Of a stretch of DNA of 64,000 nucleotides, positions 36,932 through 46,062 are shown piece after piece; within the stretch, counting starts at the first letter, position 1, and each line of letters opens with the position of its first letter. Origin of the DNA: an uncultured Spirochaetaceae bacterium (GTDB lineage: Bacteria > Spirochaetota > Spirochaetia > Sphaerochaetales > Sphaerochaetaceae); the NCBI GenBank assembly GCA_944392965.1, contig CALXYM010000004.1, forward strand, positions 62,001-126,000, written 5' to 3'. The notes below the pieces were generated by a model, which worked only from the letters and a program-made list of their open reading frames with translations, had not been told where the DNA came from and did no database searches. The translations under genes were made by a program, and so were the position numbers.

Positions 36932-39375
36932 ATTTCTATTCCCTTCCCGTATATCAGAACAAAGAGGAGATACTTAAAGCTCTCCGAGAAAACCAGGTAA
37001 TCGTAATCGAAAGTCCCACAGGAAGCGGTAAGACCACACAGCTTCCGCTCATCCTGAGGGAAGATGGTTACGATAAGAGGGGGATAATCGGTATCACACA
37101 GCCAAGGCGCATCGCAACCTTGTCTGTTACGGAGTTCATAAAAAAACAGATCGGAGATGAGAGATCTTATGCCGCCTATAAGATGAGGTTCGCAGACACA
37201 TCCTCTCCAGAGACACGGATAAAAGTGATGACGGACGGCATACTCCTGCAGGAAGTCAAGGCCGATCCCCTACTCTCAAAATACTCCGTGATAATGGTTG
37301 ATGAGGCTCATGAGAGAAGTTTGAATATCGATTTCATCCTGGGATTACTGAAAGAGATAATCGCAAAGCGGAATGATCTCAAGATTGTCGTCTCCTCTGC
37401 AACGATAAACACGGGCACATTCAGCCGTTTCTTCTTCAATGCCCCTATAATCTCAATAGATGCAAAAACCTACCCTATCGCAGTGAATTACATGCCCCTA
37501 AGACTGATGAGGGACAAGGAAGAGGAATACTACAAGAAAATAGATGAGATCATCTACAGGGATAAAAAGAACAACCCCGGTGATGTGCTGATCTTTCTCC
37601 CTGGCGAGGCTGAGATAAAAGGCCTGATAGAAACGCTTAAAACCTCAGAACATTCATCCCACTATCAGATATACCCCTTGTACGGAAGGCTGAGCAAGGA
37701 GGAACAGGAGAGGGTATTCACCCCGACGAAGGAGGGAAAGATAAAAATCGTCGTAGCAACGAATATCGCGGAGACGAGCATTACAATAGATGGGATCACG
37801 ACAGTAATCGATTCCGGGCTTGCAAAGGTGAACTACTATAACCAGAAGGACTTCACATCAGCACTCATAGAACAGACGATCTCCAGAAGTTCTGCAAACC
37901 AGAGGAAAGGAAGAGCAGGAAGGACGAGGGCCGGAGTATGCTATCGTCTTTACAGCGAAGCTGATTTCAAAGCCCGTCCTGAATATGCAGAAGAGGAGAT
38001 TCTTCACTCAGACCTTGCGGAAGTCGCACTGAGAATGAGTGAACTCGGAATATACAACTATGAGACGTTTCCATTCATTACCCCGCCAAAGGCCAATGGT
38101 CTGAAAAGTGCAGAAGAGACGCTCAGGATAATCAATGCTATAAACGCGGATCACACGCTGACGAATATCGGTGAGATGATGATAAAATTCCCCCTACTCC
38201 CTCGTCTTTCACGAGTAATAGTGGAATCGATAATGAACTACCCCTCCGTCATGGACGAGGTTCTGGTGGCCGTGAGCACACTTTCGACAAGACAGGCATA
38301 TGTCATGCCCATCGGAGAAGAGTATGAGGCAAGGAATGCACATAAGGCATTTCAGAACCAAAAGTATGGGGATTTCATAGGAATGCGTACGATGTTCGAT
38401 GCTTATAAGAGTCTCAACACGAAGGAAGAAAGAGCATCCTTTTCAAAGACCCATTATTTAGACATGCAGACCCTTGACGAGATTCAGAACATCCATAAAC
38501 AGCTTTCTGAACAGATCTCAGAGGAAGGAATATACATCGGGCACGGGGGTTCCATCGATGAGTATTTCTCATGCCTGATCGCAGGACTGAGGCAGTATGT
38601 TGCAAAAAAGGAGGACAATTACAGCTATAAGACCATAACGGCCGACAGAATCTACATACATCCCGGATCATCCTGGTTCAAGATCCTACCTGAGTATATC
38701 CTCGCAGGAGAGATCGTGAAAACGAGTAAAATGTATGCACGTACGGTGAGTCCCGTTCAAAAGCAGTGGATAGACAGGGTTGATCCTTCGCTCATAAACG
38801 AGCTGAAAGGAATCAGAAAGCACGATAAGAAACAAAAGAAGGGAGAGAAGGCAATCAAGAAGTCAGAGGCAGTATCGAGCGATGACATGCTTTCCTCTCT
38901 CAAGACCATCAGCATAGGGAAGAAGAAATATTATGTACTTCCCATCTCTGACATCTCCAGGATAAGCAATGTCAATAAGAACACGAAGTTCTACATAGAA
39001 ATAGATACGCATCTTTCGAGAAATCCTGTAAAGGCATCCAGATTAAAGGATATGAGACTTATAAAAGGTGAGAAAGTGCTGAAAGGAAAAGATGCGAAGA
39101 AGAGTGTCAATTTTCTTGAGGATGCTGAAGGACTTGATTACATGCTTTCAAAACTGCTCTTCGTTCCGGTTGAGACATCAAAAATGAATTATGACATCCT
39201 GGGAATCAGCCTTAACGGAAATAATGCCACGATGGTTCCTTATAAGAGCATAGTCGAGGCGGCAGAAGAGACTCTCTCTTCCCTCTATGAAATGGTGGAA
39301 CTCATTCCAAAGAGAAAGAAGAACCTCTTTAGAAAGATATATCCTTATATAGAGCAGATTGAGGATTTCCTGTGA
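36922..39375 (+). CDS. hrpA: DEAH-box ATP-dependent RNA helicase (HrpA/HrpB type)
   Basis: An 817-residue SF2 helicase. Walker A is SPTGSGKTT (about 31-39), the DEAH box is at 127-130, SSATINTGTF is motif III, and ATNIAETSITIDGITTVIDSG and QRKGRAGRTRAG are motifs V and VI. The HA2/ratchet region and an OB-like region follow. Size is nearer HrpB, but the motif set is closer to HrpA, so the symbol is provisional. The start is TTG at 36922 with GGTGGAG upstream, overlapping hisS by 10 bases. Residues about 640-720 contain a Lys-rich insert (HDKKQKKGEKAIKK). Confidence 0.88.
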   Translation: MPIDFYSLPVYQNKEEILKALRENQVIVIESPTGSGKTTQLPLILREDGYDKRGIIGITQPRRIATLSVTEFIKKQIGDERSYAAYKMRFADTSSPETRIKVMTDGILLQEVKADPLLSKYSVIMVDEAHERSLNIDFILGLLKEIIAKRNDLKIVVSSATINTGTFSRFFFNAPIISIDAKTYPIAVNYMPLRLMRDKEEEYYKKIDEIIYRDKKNNPGDVLIFLPGEAEIKGLIETLKTSEHSSHYQIYPLYGRLSKEEQERVFTPTKEGKIKIVVATNIAETSITIDGITTVIDSGLAKVNYYNQKDFTSALIEQTISRSSANQRKGRAGRTRAGVCYRLYSEADFKARPEYAEEEILHSDLAEVALRMSELGIYNYETFPFITPPKANGLKSAEETLRIINAINADHTLTNIGEMMIKFPLLPRLSRVIVESIMNYPSVMDEVLVAVSTLSTRQAYVMPIGEEYEARNAHKAFQNQKYGDFIGMRTMFDAYKSLNTKEERASFSKTHYLDMQTLDEIQNIHKQLSEQISEEGIYIGHGGSIDEYFSCLIAGLRQYVAKKEDNYSYKTITADRIYIHPGSSWFKILPEYILAGEIVKTSKMYARTVSPVQKQWIDRVDPSLINELKGIRKHDKKQKKGEKAIKKSEAVSSDDMLSSLKTISIGKKKYYVLPISDISRISNVNKNTKFYIEIDTHLSRNPVKASRLKDMRLIKGEKVLKGKDAKKSVNFLEDAEGLDYMLSKLLFVPVETSKMNYDILGISLNGNNATMVPYKSIVEAAEETLSSLYEMVELIPKRKKNLFRKIYPYIEQIEDFL

Positions 39376-39401
39376 TTATTTGTTTTTAATTCAATGTGTT
39401 G

Positions 39402-39433
39402 AAAAAAAGAGCCGGAATCCCGGCTCTCATATT
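39402..39433. terminator. Bidirectional terminator between convergent genes
   Basis: A perfect 8-bp stem AGAGCCGG/CCGGCTCT with a 4-nt loop is flanked by seven A residues on the left and a T-rich tail on the right, so it can stop transcription from both strands. Confidence 0.92.
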
Positions 39434-39439
39434 TTTAAA

Positions 39440-40576
39440 CTACTCTGTTAAAAGACTCTCAAGCGTAGCAACCTGTTCTGCGCTCAGTCCTACCTGGGTT
39501 GTAAGATACACCTCAGCAACAGACTTCAGAGCGGATTCTGGGAATGGTCGCCCGTTTATGGTTGTAAAGAAATCTCGGATGATGGAGCTGATGGCATCAT
39601 ACCTCTCTGTCCCCTCCTCTACACCATAATAATTCTCATAACTCGTCATGTAGTCCTTTACGATCTCATCCATGCTCGCACCTGCAAGCGCCTCTAAAAG
39701 AGCACTTACCATTCCTGCCCTGTCCTTGCCTTCATTACAATGGATTAATACAGGGCCGACAGGATCAGCGAGAATGAATTCAATACCTTCTTTCAGTTTT
39801 GCCTTGAAATCATCCGTACGGAAATCAACACCCATTCCAAGAAGAACAACATCGCCATTCTCATAGAGCGTAGCATAGTATGAATTAGGATCAATCGTCA
39901 TTAAAAGAGTATCCTCCGTGTCTGCGAGGTTGACCACCTTTCTTATACCGACCTCCTTGGCAAGAGCATCCGCATAAGGAGCTCTCGCATCACCGAGGGC
40001 AGGATTGCATGAGCGGTAGATCATGTTCTCATTGAGATTGCCACCGCTGAGAGCTCTGAAATTAGCAAATACCTCATCGCTTGCGTAGTCATCCCTGTTA
40101 TCCGTCCTCTCAAGATGCCTTATCTCATACTCACCGAGATATCCACCTTTCTCAGAGAGTGTAATCGACATAGTTGAACCGACTCCAACACCGTAGGTAT
40201 TTGCAAAATCCGCATAGGAAAGAGCAACCTCAACATTCTCTCCATCGACCTTCACAAGAGGATTCCCGTTATCAACATCGGAATAGCTTGTCACAATCGG
40301 TGCTGCGACTGTCTGTCCGTTGACTTCGATATTCACGATATCCCCAAGTGCGAACTCCTCAGCATAATCGGAGACAAGAAGATCAAGATACGTGTTACCA
40401 TATCTGGAAACTTCGATTATTGTTCCAACTATTCCTTCAGACTTTTCCGTCTCCTCCTGCGTAACAGCAGGTGTAGCTACAACAGGCTCCTTATCAACCT
40501 TCTCATCAACATTCACAGTAGCACAGGAAGAGAAGATTAACAGAACCGATAATAGCAAGATAAAAAATTTCTTCAT
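39440..40576 (-). CDS. Tyrosine/dual-specificity phosphatase lipoprotein
   Basis: A 378-residue exported protein. A lipoprotein signal (FFILLLSVLLIFSSC) is followed by a Thr/Glu linker and a SAM-hydroxide adenosyltransferase-like beta region (residues about 55-150), then a Tyr_phosphatase3-type domain. Its catalytic P-loop is LIHCNEGKDRAGM (CX5R) with RSCNPALGDARAPYADAL upstream. Such secreted phosphatases act on phosphotyrosine or phosphoinositides outside the cell. The start at 40576 has AAAGGAGA upstream; the frame is open to 40654. An extracellular role is inferred from the signal. Confidence 0.85.
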   Translation of the reverse strand: MKKFFILLLSVLLIFSSCATVNVDEKVDKEPVVATPAVTQEETEKSEGIVGTIIEVSRYGNTYLDLLVSDYAEEFALGDIVNIEVNGQTVAAPIVTSYSDVDNGNPLVKVDGENVEVALSYADFANTYGVGVGSTMSITLSEKGGYLGEYEIRHLERTDNRDDYASDEVFANFRALSGGNLNENMIYRSCNPALGDARAPYADALAKEVGIRKVVNLADTEDTLLMTIDPNSYYATLYENGDVVLLGMGVDFRTDDFKAKLKEGIEFILADPVGPVLIHCNEGKDRAGMVSALLEALAGASMDEIVKDYMTSYENYYGVEEGTERYDAISSIIRDFFTTINGRPFPESALKSVAEVYLTTQVGLSAEQVATLESLLTE

Positions 40577-40675
40577 TCTATTCTCCTTTCTTAATGAGAT
40601 TATTTTAGCACTAAAAACAGGATTTAATGCAAAAATTAAATTGTCTGCCTGCACCCCACGATTTATAATCTATGC

Positions 40676-42022
40676 ATGAATTACAACATAGAAGATCAAG
40701 CATATCCAATACCTGAAAATATAGAAAACTGCATAAAGGCGGGCTATCTTGCAGATGCAAAGATCCTGATTGATAACTATCTGGGGAAAAATATTCCTTC
40801 TGCACTCAGACAGCGGCTTCTGATAGAAAAGGAGATAATGCATAGAAGAGCCTCCTATTACAGCTTCCGCTATGAGGAAGCCGAAAGAGAACTGGAAAAG
40901 AATTTCAAGAAATATGAAAGAGGGATGCTCAAGCACTTTCTCCAAGATGGACTCCTGGAATGGGCTTACATCAACGGAGAGCTGAGGATAGAGGGTAAGC
41001 TCATCGCAAATGCTGCAAAGCGCTGCGACATTCTCAGAGATGGAAACACATATGATTATGATCTGAAAAGAAGAGACGCATTCATCTCCCTGATAAAAGA
41101 TAAAAAAGAAGTAAAAGCAGATATAACTGTTAAAGAAACTATAAAATTAAATAATAATTCCAAAATCGGAAGAAATATACATGTGAACTTACCATTATCA
41201 AAGGAAATACCAGAAAGGATCTCAGATGTGAGAATACTATCTCATTCTGAATCACTGACCGAGATCGATTCTGTGAATGCTGCCATGAGGACAGTGGTAT
41301 TTGAAAAGAAAGCAGAGAAAGATGATGAGTTCTCCATAACCTTCTCATATACGGTGAAAGAAGAGCTCAGATCTTTTCCTCAGGACGGGGGATTCATAGA
41401 AGAAGGTCTGGACGAGTATCTGAAAGAGGAGCTTCCCCATATAAGATTCACCCCATATCTGAGAAAACTGGAAGAGGAGATCACCAAGGGAAAACACACT
41501 CCAAAGGAGAAGGCAGAAGCGATATATTATTGGATAACAGAGAACGTGAGATACTCCTTCGTCCGACCCTATGCAACGATAAACAACATTGCAGAGTATG
41601 CGGCAACATCACTAAAAGGAGATTGTGGGGTACAATCGATACTTTTCATCACTCTTTCGAGGATCGCAGGGATTCCTGCACGATGGGAGTCAGGCTGGTA
41701 TGTCACACCGGAGGAGATATACAACCATGACTGGGCAGCCTTGAACATCTCAGGAACATGGTATCCCGTGGACTGCTCATTCGGAGGTGGTGCATTCCGT
41801 GAGGGTAACAGGGAAAGACAGGAGCATTACTTTGGAAATCTTGATATATTCAGAATGATTGCAAATACCTCCTGCTCTCACCCCCTTACAGGAAAGAAGG
41901 CATATAGCCAGGATCCCACGGACAACCAGAAAGGAGAAGTGGAAATAGATGGAGTATCCCTGATAGACGGTTATGAGATAAAAAGGGAGGTCATCTCATT
42001 CTTGACAGAAAAAAGCAGGTAG
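40676..42022 (+). CDS. Transglutaminase-like cysteine protease-fold protein
   Basis: A 448-residue protein with a transglutaminase-like core in the C-terminal half. The catalytic Cys is in LKGDCGVQSILFITLSRIAG, the His in YNHDWAALNISGTWY and the Asp in VDCSFGGG. The N-terminal 200 residues are helical, then beta-rich (DEFSITFSYTVKEE), as in transglutaminase proteins with an immunoglobulin-like front. No signal peptide. It is divergent from the phosphatase gene, with about 99 bases between starts. The likely activity is peptide cleavage or amide cross-linking; the substrate is unknown. Confidence 0.85.
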   Translation: MNYNIEDQAYPIPENIENCIKAGYLADAKILIDNYLGKNIPSALRQRLLIEKEIMHRRASYYSFRYEEAERELEKNFKKYERGMLKHFLQDGLLEWAYINGELRIEGKLIANAAKRCDILRDGNTYDYDLKRRDAFISLIKDKKEVKADITVKETIKLNNNSKIGRNIHVNLPLSKEIPERISDVRILSHSESLTEIDSVNAAMRTVVFEKKAEKDDEFSITFSYTVKEELRSFPQDGGFIEEGLDEYLKEELPHIRFTPYLRKLEEEITKGKHTPKEKAEAIYYWITENVRYSFVRPYATINNIAEYAATSLKGDCGVQSILFITLSRIAGIPARWESGWYVTPEEIYNHDWAALNISGTWYPVDCSFGGGAFREGNRERQEHYFGNLDIFRMIANTSCSHPLTGKKAYSQDPTDNQKGEVEIDGVSLIDGYEIKREVISFLTEKSR

Positions 42023-42035
42023 AATACCTACCTGC
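42009..42035 (-). terminator. Terminator of the gltS-like gene
   Basis: On the minus strand a perfect 8-bp stem GCAGGTAG/CTACCTGC with a 5-nt loop is followed by T6. The arm overlaps the stop codon of the convergent transglutaminase gene. Confidence 0.85.
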
Positions 42036-42049
42036 CATACAATAAGTAA

Positions 42050-43456
42050 TCAGATATTATCCTTTAAAAAGAGGCCTCCGCGTTTGAAAGCCCTCTTTCC
42101 GGCAAGAATCCTATATGCGATAAGACAAGAAAGCGTATAAATGAAGGTGAGAGCCATCATGGCATACATCAGTTCCGGCCTGTTCTGAGCATAACTGTAT
42201 GCGGGAAGATTCGCACAAAGGATTATGGGAATTACAAGGAAGAACACCACCCCTGTAGAATAGACGTAATCCGTGGAAGCAGGGCTTTTGAACTCGGGAT
42301 CAACAACGCGAAGAAGAGCAAGACCGGTAGGTAGTGTTCCTGTGGCTGTTCCAAAGAGAAGAAGCATCCGGAAGAACTGGTAATCCTTAAAAAGCCTTGA
42401 GCAATACCATGGAAGGATGAAGCAGGTTATGAGTATTCCCAAGATGGACAAAAGAAGGATAGGAAGCCAGTAGCGGGTAATTGCCACAATGCTTATCGCA
42501 CCAAGACTTGCAGCAACCGTAAGATCCACGGCCAGTCCGTTTATCCTGTTCATGGTCCCGTTGTCGATAGTATAATTGATACCAAGTCTCGTCATCACCA
42601 TGCGAACAAAGGAAGCAACAAATACACTGAATATGAAGTTGACACCCCAGAGGCTGTTCATGAGCTCCTCTGCAAGGGCTCCGAATGGAGAGAGAATGAT
42701 TCCAAGAAGAGTAAGAAGAGCCCAGGAGAGAAGATAGCAGAAGAATATCAAGGCAATGTGATATGTAAGAGAGTCTATGCTCTCACTCTCCGTCGTTGAA
42801 TATGAGGCTTCGCCTCTTTCACCTTTTTTCAGGAATCCAGTCCCTTCTCCCTTTCTTATCTCATCAGCAACGGACTTTTCAACCCATCCACGCTTGAGGC
42901 CAATATTTATGAGGATGACGCCACCGACAGATCCTACCAGAAAGCCGATTGCGGCCATGCAAAGTCCTACGGAAGTAGCTCCCTCGAAGCCCAGGCTTTC
43001 CCATGGAAGGCTCATTGAATAAGCCTGTCCAGGACCGAGTTCAAAGCCCAGAGGAAGGCTCAGAGCTATTGCAGGAAAGAGATCAGGCATCACAGTCCTA
43101 GTGAGGATGAATACCAAAAGAAGAGCAAGAAAACACTGAAGCCCATACTGGGCGACGATGGAAACGGTCCCCTCAGCTACCACGCCTTTTCGCTTCTCCG
43201 TATTCTTATCACCAGTACGGAGCATCGTCGCAATAAACGATATGTTCAACAGATGGTAGACCAGGTCTCCGAGAAAATCAGCACTAAGGCCGAAGTGCGG
43301 AGCTATATAGTTATAGAATACCAGCATCATCGCACCTGCAATTATGGAAGAAGGAATCAAGAAACGCTGTAAAAACCGTATACGGGATCTGAGAAATGCA
43401 CCAAGAAGAAGCATTCCAGATATGATTCCAAGATGGATTATGTATTCAAAATTCAT
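42050..43456 (-). CDS. gltS: Sodium/glutamate symporter family protein
   Basis: A 468-residue, ten- to twelve-helix carrier of the GltS (ESS) family, which brings glutamate in with Na+. It keeps IALSLPLGFELGPGQAYSMS and the second-half repeat GTATGTLPTGLALLRVVDPE. It is longer than E. coli GltS (401 residues) owing to a hydrophilic insert at about residues 175-215 and an N-terminal extension. The start at 43456 has GGAGGT eight bases upstream. In this context it could use the Na+ gradient from Rnf; the substrate is inferred from family. Confidence 0.85.
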   Translation of the reverse strand: MNFEYIIHLGIISGMLLLGAFLRSRIRFLQRFLIPSSIIAGAMMLVFYNYIAPHFGLSADFLGDLVYHLLNISFIATMLRTGDKNTEKRKGVVAEGTVSIVAQYGLQCFLALLLVFILTRTVMPDLFPAIALSLPLGFELGPGQAYSMSLPWESLGFEGATSVGLCMAAIGFLVGSVGGVILINIGLKRGWVEKSVADEIRKGEGTGFLKKGERGEASYSTTESESIDSLTYHIALIFFCYLLSWALLTLLGIILSPFGALAEELMNSLWGVNFIFSVFVASFVRMVMTRLGINYTIDNGTMNRINGLAVDLTVAASLGAISIVAITRYWLPILLLSILGILITCFILPWYCSRLFKDYQFFRMLLLFGTATGTLPTGLALLRVVDPEFKSPASTDYVYSTGVVFFLVIPIILCANLPAYSYAQNRPELMYAMMALTFIYTLSCLIAYRILAGKRAFKRGGLFLKDNI

Positions 43457-43511
43457 CGACAGAACACCTCCAGAAGTCTTATTTGTCACTCTTGTGACGA
43501 ATCGGATATAG

Positions 43512-44696
43512 TTAATAGTCCTTATTAAGTTTTAACCACTCAAAATACAAATCCTGATAAATCAAAGTACTCTCCTTCCCTTTTAAACGGAAACGGTAAA
43601 GTATTCCCTTATGGTAGAACTCCACGGTATATTTTGCGCAGATTATCATGGATTCGATTTCAGAAAAGGGAAAAACGTATTCCTCTATCTCTTTTGTTTT
43701 AAAAACGATTCTGTCAGGGAAAGCAGAGAGTTTGAAATCCTTTGAAATCGGGACATTCCGACCCTTCTCTCCTCTCTGGAAGAGTATACCATTTCCATCA
43801 GGGAACAGCTGAGTATCAACTGGAGCTTTCAAGAGGGATGAAAGCATAGACCTTTCCTTCTCATGATATTCAGCCAAGGAAATGCTTTTCCCCTCTGCTA
43901 CCAGATCATAATATCCATTGACCTCATATTTCTTCATGCATCTGGAACAGACGACATATGTTCCCTCAGAATGCATGGTAGCAAATGATCCGCAGGAAGA
44001 ACAGGCATAAACAACCCGCTCAATTCCTTCTGCCTGCACGGAACTGTCATAGTATTCCAGACCTTTTTCCTTCTGCCATGCGGTGGTGTCAAAACTGAGG
44101 TTATCCGAGACGATCTTTACAAGCTCAGGCAGACTCGATCCTTTTATCTCATCAGGAGTGAGAACTTTCTTAACCGTCAGATAGACTTTTCCTCTACGTT
44201 CCTTCTGGCTCCATCTCGGTTTCTTAGAAAAACCTCCCTCGATATTAATGAACACCGTGGGGACCTTGAAAAGCCGCACGAGCTTAGCAGTTGCCTCCGT
44301 GATATCCATCATCCGCCCATCCCATGTTCTCGTACCTTCAGGGAAAAGACCGACGACATCACCGTTTTTCAAAGCACTTGAAATGCTACGGATCGTTTCG
44401 AGATCGCTTCTACCCTGAGTCTTAGGAATTGCCTGAACCCAGTGACGGAGAAGAAAAGAAGGAATTTTCATCTTAAAAAGGTAGGCACCAGCAACCCATC
44501 TTATATGCAAAGGAAAACGTGCGGATATGAAAAAGGGATCTAAAGTATGTACATGATTAGAAAAAACAATAGCAGGCCCCCCCATAAGGGAGTCAAGCTT
44601 CTCCTCTCCTCTGAAATCAAGACCGTATCTTAATTTCAGATAATTCCCATAAAAAGGCCTGAGAATATATCTCATGGCCATCGGCATCTTGCTCAT
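43512..44696 (-). CDS. Acyltransferase (PlsC-like) with zinc ribbon and C-terminal domain
   Basis: A 394-residue protein. The first 200 residues are a glycerophosphate-type acyltransferase: FSNHVHTLDPFF supplies the NHx4D motif, FPEGTRTWDG the substrate-binding arginine, and VPTVFINIEGG a third block. Unlike ordinary PlsC (about 240 residues), it carries a zinc ribbon (CSSCGSF, then CSRCMKKY, about 240-265) and a C-terminal beta-domain resembling a PH fold (ESMIICAKYTVEFYHKGILY). The start at 44696 has GAAGGGGAT upstream. It probably makes phosphatidate or a related lipid at the membrane; the tail's role is unknown. Confidence 0.8.
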   Translation of the reverse strand: MSKMPMAMRYILRPFYGNYLKLRYGLDFRGEEKLDSLMGGPAIVFSNHVHTLDPFFISARFPLHIRWVAGAYLFKMKIPSFLLRHWVQAIPKTQGRSDLETIRSISSALKNGDVVGLFPEGTRTWDGRMMDITEATAKLVRLFKVPTVFINIEGGFSKKPRWSQKERRGKVYLTVKKVLTPDEIKGSSLPELVKIVSDNLSFDTTAWQKEKGLEYYDSSVQAEGIERVVYACSSCGSFATMHSEGTYVVCSRCMKKYEVNGYYDLVAEGKSISLAEYHEKERSMLSSLLKAPVDTQLFPDGNGILFQRGEKGRNVPISKDFKLSAFPDRIVFKTKEIEEYVFPFSEIESMIICAKYTVEFYHKGILYRFRLKGKESTLIYQDLYFEWLKLNKDY

Positions 44697-44779
44697 GTTG
44701 CTATCCCCTTCGTACAAGTTATCATGATAAATCGCATCTAGTCTACAATAGGGAAAGAGAAGGATGTTATTTTTAAAGT

Positions 44780-44808
44780 AAAAAACAACGGGCTCCTGAG
44801 AGCCCATT
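44780..44808 (-). terminator. Terminator of the ygfK-ssnA-ygeY operon
   Basis: On the minus strand AATGGGCTC/GAGCCCGTT (one G-U pair) with a 4-nt loop is followed by GTTTTTT, 20 bases after the ygeY stop codon. Confidence 0.85.
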
Positions 44809-44828
44809 GCAGTCCAGTTAACAAATCG

Positions 44829-46052
44829 TTAATTTATCTTTTTCTCCAGGGCATATGGAAGGAGTGCATAGAACCCGGAGCATATTACAAGATCCTCAAC
44901 CCTGTTGATCTCGTTCGGAGCGTGTGCCTGCGCCTCATCTCCCGGACCGAAACCGATGGCAGGAATCTTATGGCGTCCCGTGGTAGCAACACAGTTCGTA
45001 CTGAACGTCCACTTATCAACAACAGGATCCTTCGCATACAACGCCTTATAATCGTTTATTGCAGCCTGTACAAGTTCATGGCTCTCAGGAATCTTCCATG
45101 TCGGGAAGTAAAGCTCCTGAGAGTACTCCTTGTTCGTCCAGCCTATCTTCTCATAGTTCGGCATCTCCACAATGATGGAATCAGGATCATCTCCTGTGGC
45201 CTCACTGACATACTTTCTAACCTGGCTGATCGCAAGATCGGCATCTTCTCCCCATGTGAGCCTTCTGTCGAGATAGAGCATTGCATAATCAGCAACCGCA
45301 CACTGTGAAGGACCCTTCACATCCATCTGGCTTACAGTAATCGTACCCTTGCCAAGGAAATTATCCTCATCCGGTTGCAGATCCTCATTCAGCTTTTCTA
45401 TCGCAAGGGCAGCACGAGCAGCCTTATAAGCTGCGGAGACTCCACGCTCAGGGGCAGAACCATGACAAGAGATACCTCTCAGGATTACCCTTATCTCCAT
45501 CCTTCCCCTGTGGCCACGATAGATTCTACAGCTTGTAGGCTCTGTAGATACAACAAGATCTGGTTTGAAGTTTTCCTCCTCAATCAGGTACTTCCAGCAC
45601 ATACCATCACAATCCTCTTCCATGACGGTGAATGTGAAGTAAACAGTATATTCACCACCATAACCAAGCTCTTTAAGGATACGTCCGGCAGTTATCATGC
45701 TGGCAGCACCTCCTTTCTGATCGCTTGCACCACGACCGTGAACCAGACCATCTTTTATCTCACCTGAGAACGGATCAAAGTTCCAGTTCTTCATATTTCC
45801 AACTTCAACGGTATCGATATGGGCATCAAATGCTATCTTCTTAGGACCGTTTCCGACCCTTCCTACAACAGAACCTAATCCATCGATATATACCTCATCA
45901 AAACCCGCTTCCTTGCAAAGTTCTACTATGAGGCGACAGACATCCTCCTCTTTTGAAGAATAGCTCTTAGTTCTTACGAGTTTTGAAAGGTTCTCCGCCG
46001 TATATGAGCGGTACTTCTCAGCTAAATCACGAATCTTTTCAGTTATTCCCAT
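44829..46052 (-). CDS. ygeY: YgeY-type M20 hydrolase
   Basis: A 407-residue M20 zinc peptidase-fold hydrolase of the YgeY type (the family annotated as selenium-metabolism-linked). Metal and catalytic residues lie in AFDAHIDTVE, GRGASDQKGG, VMEEDCDG and STEPT; the lid domain contains GHRGRMEIRVILRGISCHGS. Close family members are found in the anaerobic purine and uric-acid catabolism cluster. It is the last gene of the ygfK-ssnA-ygeY operon, 10 bases after ssnA. The exact substrate is not settled; an amide or carbamoyl intermediate is likely. Confidence 0.92.
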   Translation of the reverse strand: MGITEKIRDLAEKYRSYTAENLSKLVRTKSYSSKEEDVCRLIVELCKEAGFDEVYIDGLGSVVGRVGNGPKKIAFDAHIDTVEVGNMKNWNFDPFSGEIKDGLVHGRGASDQKGGAASMITAGRILKELGYGGEYTVYFTFTVMEEDCDGMCWKYLIEEENFKPDLVVSTEPTSCRIYRGHRGRMEIRVILRGISCHGSAPERGVSAAYKAARAALAIEKLNEDLQPDEDNFLGKGTITVSQMDVKGPSQCAVADYAMLYLDRRLTWGEDADLAISQVRKYVSEATGDDPDSIIVEMPNYEKIGWTNKEYSQELYFPTWKIPESHELVQAAINDYKALYAKDPVVDKWTFSTNCVATTGRHKIPAIGFGPGDEAQAHAPNEINRVEDLVICSGFYALLPYALEKKIN

Positions 46053-46062
46053 AACATTCCTC

